From: VFKE01 sp043758025 | GTDB lineage: Bacteria > Verrucomicrobiota > Verrucomicrobiia > Verrucomicrobiales > Verrucomicrobiaceae | DNA: 9,069 nucleotides | NCBI GenBank assembly: GCA_043758025.1 | Contig: JAYVOH010000272.1 | Location: 1 to 9,069 of the forward strand | Direction: 5' to 3' | Shown: piece after piece, positions 5,513 to 9,069 of the stretch | Layout: every line of letters begins with the position of its first letter | Numbering within the stretch: the first letter of the stretch is position 1 | Translations under genes and position numbers: made by a program | Notes under the pieces: model-generated | Seen by the model: the letters and a program-made list of their open reading frames with translations, nothing else | Database searches by the model: none | Told to the model about the DNA's origin: nothing

Positions 5513-6301
5513 TTACTTCAGCTTCACGGTGACTTTTTCCTTGGCTTCGATCTGCACGCCATCCACGCCCTTCAGGGCTTCAGCGGCATCAGCCGGAGAC
5601 ATGTCCTTGTTGTCAGCGGTCGCGGCAAATTTCTTCATGCCATCAGGGGTGGCGAGAACTTTGTCGAAGTTGATGTCCATCAAGGTAATGGTGTTGCCGT
5701 CCACATTCGTGGCGTCCGTGCTGGCGATACCATCGGCGGCGTTGATCTTGAAGGACATTTTCATTCCAGCCATCATGGGCTTCATCATGGCCATCTGCTG
5801 CTCCATTTGTTCCGGCGTTGGCTTTGGTGCCGCATCATCTTTCACTTCTGGCTTGGCCGCCTTCTTGTCGTGATTTTGTGTGATGGTCAACGTGCCGCCG
5901 CTGAAGGCGAAAGCCTGATCCTTCTTCTCTTCCTTCATGTCACCAGGCTCATATGAGAGCTTGTTCACATCCTTGAACGCATAGATTACTTTCGCACCTT
6001 CGCGACCGTCGGGCGCCTTGATTTCTTCGAGGCTTTTCACTGTGACGCCTTCTCCCATCTTTTTGGCTTTCTCAGCAGCTTTCTCTTTGGTGGGTAGGAG
6101 GCTCATATTCATTTCTCCTCCACCTTCCGCACCTTTAGGAGCAGAGCCCATCATGGCTTTCATTTGAGCGCTCATGAGCGTGGTTTCTTCCACCGTGCCG
6201 CTGCCATCTTTATTGATGGTAAGCACAGCGCTGAGTTCAAAACAGGATGAAAGCAGCAGCGTGACCGCAGCGGCACCAATTGAGGTAAGGAATTTTCTCA
6301 T
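5513..6301 (-). CDS. Predicted lipoprotein, methionine-rich, function unknown
   Basis: The 262-residue product begins with a lipoprotein signal peptide: MRK, a hydrophobic run (TSIGAAAVTLLL) and a lipobox ending LSSC with the lipidation site at Cys20. It should therefore be anchored in a membrane facing the periplasm. The mature part opens with a beta-type stretch (FELSAVLTINKDGSGTVEET, 21-40), a pattern seen in many uncharacterised secreted proteins of this phylum. A lysine/acid/proline-rich linker (about 146-165) precedes a segment with eight methionines in 17 residues (166-182). The C-terminus (183-262) has alternating beta and helix character. I recognise no catalytic motif. It lies 54 bases after cca on the same strand and may share its transcript. 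No Shine-Dalgarno precedes the ATG at 6301. The terminator at 5453-5489 ends it. Function should be treated as unknown. Confidence 0.85.
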   Translation of the reverse strand: MRKFLTSIGAAAVTLLLSSCFELSAVLTINKDGSGTVEETTLMSAQMKAMMGSAPKGAEGGGEMNMSLLPTKEKAAEKAKKMGEGVTVKSLEEIKAPDGREGAKVIYAFKDVNKLSYEPGDMKEEKKDQAFAFSGGTLTITQNHDKKAAKPEVKDDAAPKPTPEQMEQQMAMMKPMMAGMKMSFKINAADGIASTDATNVDGNTITLMDINFDKVLATPDGMKKFAATADNKDMSPADAAEALKGVDGVQIEAKEKVTVKLK

Positions 6302-6355
6302 GGCGTTACGTTAAAAGGAGGCGGCTATCTTGCACAAGTGGAAAAAATGCAAAGT

Positions 6356-7690
6356 TTATAACCCCGAACAGGTGCCGTTAACTTGTTTTTTAGCCCAAGC
6401 CAAGGCGTCCTCTCTGGTCGTGAATGCACCTTCTAACTGTAGGTTCTGCGCCGTGGTCAGTAACTCTCCCAGACTGGGTCCAGGGGCCATGCCCAGCATG
6501 ATGAGATCGTGGCCATTGATCAGCGGCTTCGGGATCAGGGGCTCAGGTTGCGAGGCGAACTCGGCCTGCTTCGCGCGGAGATAATGATAATTGTCCAGCA
6601 TTCCGTGGCTGCTCGTGCAGTCCACCCGGTGCAGTTCCAGTTCGTCTTCAATGGTGGTCCGTGCGAGGAAGCGCTTGAGTTTGGAGACACGCATCTGCTG
6701 CACGTCTTTGAAGACCATGTGGTTCGCCACCGCCTCCACAGCGGGATCAATCACATGGTTGGAAAACTTGAGACGACGCAGAATGTTCCCGGTCATTAAC
6801 GCGCCCAGACGGTCGTGTCCGTTGAAGCGGATGCGCCCATTCTCGTCCACCATGAAGGTCGCCGGTTTGGCGATGTCATGAAAAAGCACCGCGAGCACCA
6901 GTGGCAACGAGGCATCCGACGGCAGCAGTCCGAGCATGATGCGCGTGTGTTTGAAGACATCGCCCTCCGGATGAAATTGGGGCGGTTGTTCGCAGCCTTG
7001 CAGCACCAGAATTTCCGGGAGCACGGCCTTCATCAGCCCGCTTTCCATCAGCAGATCGAAACCCCGGACGCGATTCGCATGGATAAAAATTTTCTCCAGC
7101 TCCATGCGAATGCGTTCGGTGCTGACAGTCTTGATTTGCCCACTCAGTTTACAGACTGCGTCCCACGTCCGCTCTTCAATCTGAAATCCGAGCGTCGTGG
7201 CAAAGCGCACCGCACGCAGCAGCCGCAGATGATCCTCGCCAAATCGCGCCACCGGATCGCCGATGGCGCGGAGAATCTGCTTCTGCAAATCATCACGACC
7301 GCCCACGAAATCCAGCACCTCGTTTTTGAGTGGATCGAAGAACAGGCCGTTCACGGTGAAATCGCGCCGCTTCGCATCCTCCTCCGCATCGGTGAATTCC
7401 ACGGAGTCCGGCCTTCGCGCGTCCGAGTATTTTCCATCGCGGCGAAAAGTGGCGACCTCGAAGGAGAATTCCCCGATGCGCACCACGATGACGCCGAAGT
7501 GTGCGCCTACCGCATAAGATTTTGGGAAGAGCCGCTGCACCTCATCGGGCCGCGCGCTGGAGGCGATGTCGTAGTCCTTCGGCTCCACACCCAGCAGCAT
7601 GTCGCGCACGCAACCGCCCGCGAAGACGGCCTGGTGGCCGGCCTGCACGAGGGTCTTTACGATTTGAACTGCCGCCTGACGCATGAGCAT
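6356..7690 (-). CDS. cca: CCA-adding tRNA nucleotidyltransferase / poly(A) polymerase family, with HD domain
   Basis: The 444-residue protein is a class II nucleotidyltransferase that builds or repairs the 3'-CCA end of tRNAs, or adds A residues to RNA in related enzymes. The N-terminal catalytic head shows AGGCVRDMLLG (24-34), the metal-binding DYD (Asp39, Asp41), and RRDFTVNGLFFDP (108-120), with GRDDLQ (131-136) and ARFGEDHLRLLRAVRFA (148-164) for template-like base recognition. A C-terminal HD phosphohydrolase domain follows: HTR (His248), LFHDIAKP (His271, Asp272), GHDRLG (His292, Asp293). The HD part can give 2',3'-cyclic phosphodiesterase activity in bacterial CCA enzymes. CC-adding, A-adding and poly(A) polymerase members cannot be told apart reliably by eye. 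Two ATGs, 7690 and 7684, could start it; neither has a Shine-Dalgarno. It is the first gene of a probable two-gene unit with the lipoprotein. Confidence 0.93.
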   Translation of the reverse strand: MLMRQAAVQIVKTLVQAGHQAVFAGGCVRDMLLGVEPKDYDIASSARPDEVQRLFPKSYAVGAHFGVIVVRIGEFSFEVATFRRDGKYSDARRPDSVEFTDAEEDAKRRDFTVNGLFFDPLKNEVLDFVGGRDDLQKQILRAIGDPVARFGEDHLRLLRAVRFATTLGFQIEERTWDAVCKLSGQIKTVSTERIRMELEKIFIHANRVRGFDLLMESGLMKAVLPEILVLQGCEQPPQFHPEGDVFKHTRIMLGLLPSDASLPLVLAVLFHDIAKPATFMVDENGRIRFNGHDRLGALMTGNILRRLKFSNHVIDPAVEAVANHMVFKDVQQMRVSKLKRFLARTTIEDELELHRVDCTSSHGMLDNYHYLRAKQAEFASQPEPLIPKPLINGHDLIMLGMAPGPSLGELLTTAQNLQLEGAFTTREDALAWAKKQVNGTCSGL

Positions 7691-7699
7691 CCGTAGCAG

Positions 7700-7830
7700 C
7701 CGATGGGCGCGCGCTCAAGCTGCGGCTTTCTACTGCGGAACAAAAGTCTTGAGCGCCGCAGCCGCTCTTCGGGGTGACGTAGTAGGCCTGCTTGCACTCC
7801 CGCGCTTGATTGATCGCTGGCGCTACAAAC
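7700..7830. repeat. Probable dispersed repeat with crossed inverted arms between cca and a sulfatase remnant
   Basis: This block has no convincing coding frame. It holds GCGCTCAAG (7711-7719) matched by CTTGAGCGC (7748-7756), and GCTGCGGC (7719-7726) matched by GCCGCAGC (7755-7762). The two pairs cross, so they cannot form one simple hairpin. CTGCGG also repeats at 7720 and 7733. Its right end carries CTACAAACG (7823-7831), the same 9-mer that borders the palindrome after hemB (5443-5451). It stops exactly where recognisable sulfatase coding sequence begins. I judge it a repeat-family insertion, but the copies that would prove this lie outside the window. Confidence 0.4.
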
Positions 7831-7977
7831 GACCACGACAACGATCCGCATGAGTTCAACAATCTCGTGAGCGATCCAAAGCAAGCCGCGACCGTGGCGG
7901 AGTTCAAGGCGCCCGTGAAGAAGAACTGGGCGAATGAATACCGGCCAGCGGCACAAGAGAAGCGTCAGAAAAAATGA
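7831..7977 (+). pseudogene. 3' remnant of a sulfatase gene
   Basis: From 7831 the plus strand reads 48 codons to a TGA at 7975-7977. The peptide opens DHDNDPHEFNNLVSDPKQA and continues TVAEFKAPVKKNW. The pattern D-P-x-E-x-x-N-L-x-x-D-P after a Tyr-Asp or Asp-His lead-in is the standard C-terminal end of formylglycine-dependent (arylsulfatase/iduronate-sulfatase) enzymes, which number dozens per genome in Planctomycetes and Verrucomicrobia. The frame is closed by a TGA at 7807-7809 just upstream, and nothing before it resembles the CxPxR active-site region, so about 400 residues or more are missing. The break coincides with the repeat-like block. A functional short peptide is unlikely: there is no start codon with a plausible context. 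Confidence 0.7.
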
Positions 7978-8063
7978 GAGGGAAGCATCCCATTTCGTTT
8001 CTCGCTTGACCGCCGCCGGTCGAGAGGGACATTAGCGAACATATTTTAATACCCCACATATTC

Positions 8064-8498
8064 ATGGAAGCACCATTCCGCACACTCGTCGGTTCCATCA
8101 GCATCCTCGGCCTTGCACTCGGCGCATCGCTCGCGTCCGCAGAGGACAAAGTGGATTTTGAAAAGCAAATCCTGCCTATCATCAAAGCTAAATGCTACAA
8201 ATGCCACCAGTCGGAACACACAGATGAAACAGGCAAGGTTAAGAAGCCCAAGGGTGGCCTGATTTTGGACAGCGCTGTTGGCATCAAAAAAGGCGGCAAG
8301 GAGGACAAGGAAAAGGTCCTGCAAGCAGGCAAGGGCGCGGCCAGCACACTCTACACCGCCACCACGCTGCCGGAGAGCGATGACAAGGCCATGCCGCCAG
8401 AGGGCAAAGGCGACCGCGTGACCAAAGCGGAACAGGACTTGCTCAAGAAGTGGATTGATGAAGGCGCGAACTTTGGTGCTTGGAAGGGCAAGGAGTAG
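8064..8498 (+). CDS. Secreted c-type cytochrome, PSCyt1-like single-haem domain
   Basis: The 144-residue protein has an export signal (hydrophobic stretch about 8-22, cleavage likely after ASA at 26) and one haem c site, CYKCH (Cys44, Cys47, His48). The lead-in VDFEKQILPIIKAKC and the later KGGLILDS (63-70), AMPPEGKG (109-116) and ITEQ-like helix DLLKKWIDEGANFG (125-138) match the Planctomycete cytochrome C domain PSCyt1. Met110 in AMPP is the likely distal ligand. In most proteins PSCyt1 is fused to PSCyt2 and PSD1 domains; here it stands alone, so it may act as a small periplasmic electron carrier. No redox partner is encoded nearby. There is no Shine-Dalgarno before the ATG. A weak -35-like TTGACC occurs at 8006-8011 without a convincing -10. 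A sulfatase remnant lies just upstream, a common pairing in these phyla. Confidence 0.9.
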   Translation: MEAPFRTLVGSISILGLALGASLASAEDKVDFEKQILPIIKAKCYKCHQSEHTDETGKVKKPKGGLILDSAVGIKKGGKEDKEKVLQAGKGAASTLYTATTLPESDDKAMPPEGKGDRVTKAEQDLLKKWIDEGANFGAWKGKE

Positions 8499-8523
8499 TG
8501 CGCAATTGGGGTGCAAAAACACC

Positions 8524-8551
8524 TTGCGCCCTGAGTCGCCCTCGATATTCT
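8524..8551 (+). promoter_or_regulatory. Candidate promoter of the small basic protein gene
   Basis: TTGCGC (8524-8529) and TATTCT (8546-8551) are 16 bp apart, in the 90-base gap after the cytochrome gene. Transcription would start near 8558, giving a leader of about 30 bases with no Shine-Dalgarno. The -35 is weak (three of six), so the call is tentative. Confidence 0.35.
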
Positions 8552-8588
8552 TTGCGTCCACCTTTTCCGAACTCCTACCACTAAACAC

Positions 8589-8744
8589 ATGTCCCAACAT
8601 CGCAGTCTCAAAGCCGCCAGCGGTTCCGTTGGCTCCAAGCGCAGCGTCCTCAAGCGTGGCGAGCGCATCAAGCTCCTCAAGTCCCGCGGCTTGTGGAAGG
8701 AAGGCCGCAGCTTCTACAACTTGCCCAAGACCAAGGGCGAATAG
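8589..8744 (+). CDS. Small basic protein of the Verrucomicrobia/Chlamydiae family
   Basis: This complete 51-codon gene encodes a protein with 15 Lys/Arg residues and few acidic ones. Three blocks match the family I recall as TIGR04137: MSQHRSLKAA at the start, KRSVLKRGERIKLLKSRG (17-34) in the middle, and the closing NLPKTKGE (44-51), where members have GLPK-T/V-K. I know of no firmly established function; size and charge suggest RNA or ribosome binding, and the family model's name refers to rRNA, but that is inference. Family members are found across Verrucomicrobia and Chlamydiae, so the gene fixes the likely phylum. It has its own candidate promoter upstream and a terminator 34 bases after its stop, so it is probably a strongly expressed single-gene unit. 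Its ATG lacks a Shine-Dalgarno. Confidence 0.88.
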   Translation: MSQHRSLKAASGSVGSKRSVLKRGERIKLLKSRGLWKEGRSFYNLPKTKGE

Positions 8745-8777
8745 CAGGACCGCGCCGCAACATTCATTCATCAACAG

Positions 8778-8809
8778 GCCGCGGTCTCACGGATCGCGGC
8801 TTTTCTTTT
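8778..8809 (+). terminator. Intrinsic terminator after the small basic protein gene
   Basis: GCCGCGGT (8778-8785) pairs with ATCGCGGC (8793-8800): eight pairs including one G-T wobble, with a 7-base loop. TTTTCTTTT follows at once. It lies 34 bases after the small basic protein stop and 21 bases before the next start codon, so the following gene must use read-through or a promoter overlapping the hairpin. Confidence 0.8.
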
Positions 8810-8830
8810 CACCCCAACCGGCCTCCGACG

Positions 8831-9069
8831 ATGGACTTCCCGATTCGACTCAATCGCTATCTCAGCGCCTGCGGGCTCGGATCGCGGCGCGGTGCGGAAG
8901 CGCTCGTGCTCGAAGGACGTGTCTTGATCAACGGCAAGCCTTGCACCAACCTTGGCACCAAGGTCAATGCGGAAGACAGTGTCTCGGTGAATGGCCGCCC
9001 CACGCGTGTGAAGCAGGACATGGTCATCGCCTTGCACAAGCCCCGTGGCTATGTCTGCACGCGCGATGA
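8831..9069 (+). CDS. RsuA/RluB/RluF-family pseudouridine synthase, 5' part (cut by the right edge)
   Basis: Seventy-nine codons are visible and the frame is open at the window end. Residues about 4-60 form an S4 RNA-binding domain: IRLNRYLSACGLGSRRGAE (5-23), then LVLEGRVLINGK (25-36) and VNAEDSVSVNGRPT (46-59). The start of the catalytic domain follows as IALHKPRGYVCTRD (66-79), where the family has the N/H-K-P-x-G-x-(V/L)-(C/S)-(T/S) motif. The catalytic aspartate would lie outside the window. Such enzymes convert uridine to pseudouridine at single sites in 16S (RsuA) or 23S (RluB, RluE, RluF) rRNA; which one cannot be decided from this part. The ATG at 8831 places the S4 domain at the very N-terminus as usual. 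It lacks a Shine-Dalgarno and follows a terminator by 21 bases. Confidence 0.9.
   Translation, partial: MDFPIRLNRYLSACGLGSRRGAEALVLEGRVLINGKPCTNLGTKVNAEDSVSVNGRPTRVKQDMVIALHKPRGYVCTRD

Noticed and set aside
6316..6584. An AAGGAGG at 6316-6322 placed 7 bases before a TTG start on the plus strand, opening an 84-codon frame.
   Set aside because: It runs antisense across the 3' end of cca, a clear gene, and the peptide has no recognisable features. The good ribosome site is probably chance.
6815..7696. A 293-codon plus-strand frame opposite cca.
   Set aside because: It is the antisense shadow of a well-supported CCA-adding enzyme; the peptide is rich in His/Arg/Gln with no domain pattern.
8008..8021. 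A small palindrome (GACCG, 4 bases, CGGTC) after the sulfatase remnant, considered as its terminator.
   Set aside because: The stem is only 5 bp and there is no T-run after it.
7691..8063. A tRNA, riboswitch or CRISPR array in the longest gene-free stretch.
   Set aside because: I found no cloverleaf or T-loop motif, no known riboswitch core, and no regularly spaced direct repeats. The stretch is explained by a repeat block and the sulfatase remnant.
8046..8774. A 242-codon minus-strand frame covering the cytochrome and small basic protein genes.
   Set aside because: Both plus-strand genes have strong family signatures, so this frame is a shadow.
8455..9069. A plus-strand open frame of about 204 codons to the right edge.
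   Set aside because: It overlaps the cytochrome end, the small basic protein and the pseudouridine synthase in another frame, and its Ser/Ala/Arg-rich peptide matches nothing.

Overview
The window reads as a chromosomal segment of a verrucomicrobial bacterium (PVC superphylum). The best lineage marker is a 51-codon gene at 8589-8744 whose product matches the 'small basic protein' family that, as I recall it, is confined to Verrucomicrobia and Chlamydiae. A stand-alone cytochrome of the Planctomycete/Verrucomicrobia PSCyt1 type, a sulfatase gene remnant and dense palindromic repeats agree with this. Almost no gene start has a recognisable Shine-Dalgarno sequence. No identification was checked against a database.

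Layout. 1-45 (minus): the first 15 codons of an IS1182-like transposase running off the left edge. 147-830 (plus): a type II toxin-antitoxin pair, VapB-like antitoxin and PIN-domain VapC toxin. 841-2121 (minus): an MFS transporter convergent with it. 2211-3662 (plus): cysS, cysteinyl-tRNA synthetase, interrupted in frame by a near-perfect long palindrome at 3247-3311. 3699-4408 (plus): a second, unrelated VapBC pair with its own promoter and operator-like palindrome. 4416-5387 (plus): hemB, porphobilinogen synthase. 5387-5484: three hairpins between convergent genes, the last a good intrinsic terminator. 5513-6301 and 6356-7690 (minus): a lipoprotein and, upstream of it, the CCA-adding tRNA nucleotidyltransferase. 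7691-8063: 373 bases without an intact gene, holding a repeat-like block and the 3' end of a lost sulfatase gene. 8064-8498 (plus): PSCyt1 cytochrome c. 8589-8744 (plus): small basic protein, followed by a terminator. 8831-9069 (plus): the start of an RsuA/RluB-type pseudouridine synthase, cut by the window edge.

Functionally this is mostly core metabolism (tRNA charging, tRNA 3'-end maturation, tetrapyrrole synthesis, pseudouridylation) into which mobile or selfish pieces have settled: two toxin-antitoxin modules, a transposase, palindromic repeats and a decayed sulfatase. I see no clearly new multi-gene system. The most interesting signals are the palindrome carried in frame inside cysS, and the shared promoter layout of the two antitoxin genes: in both, the -10 box ends 5 nt before the ATG, which predicts leaderless mRNAs. 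In the second module the -10 lies inside a perfect 14-bp palindrome.
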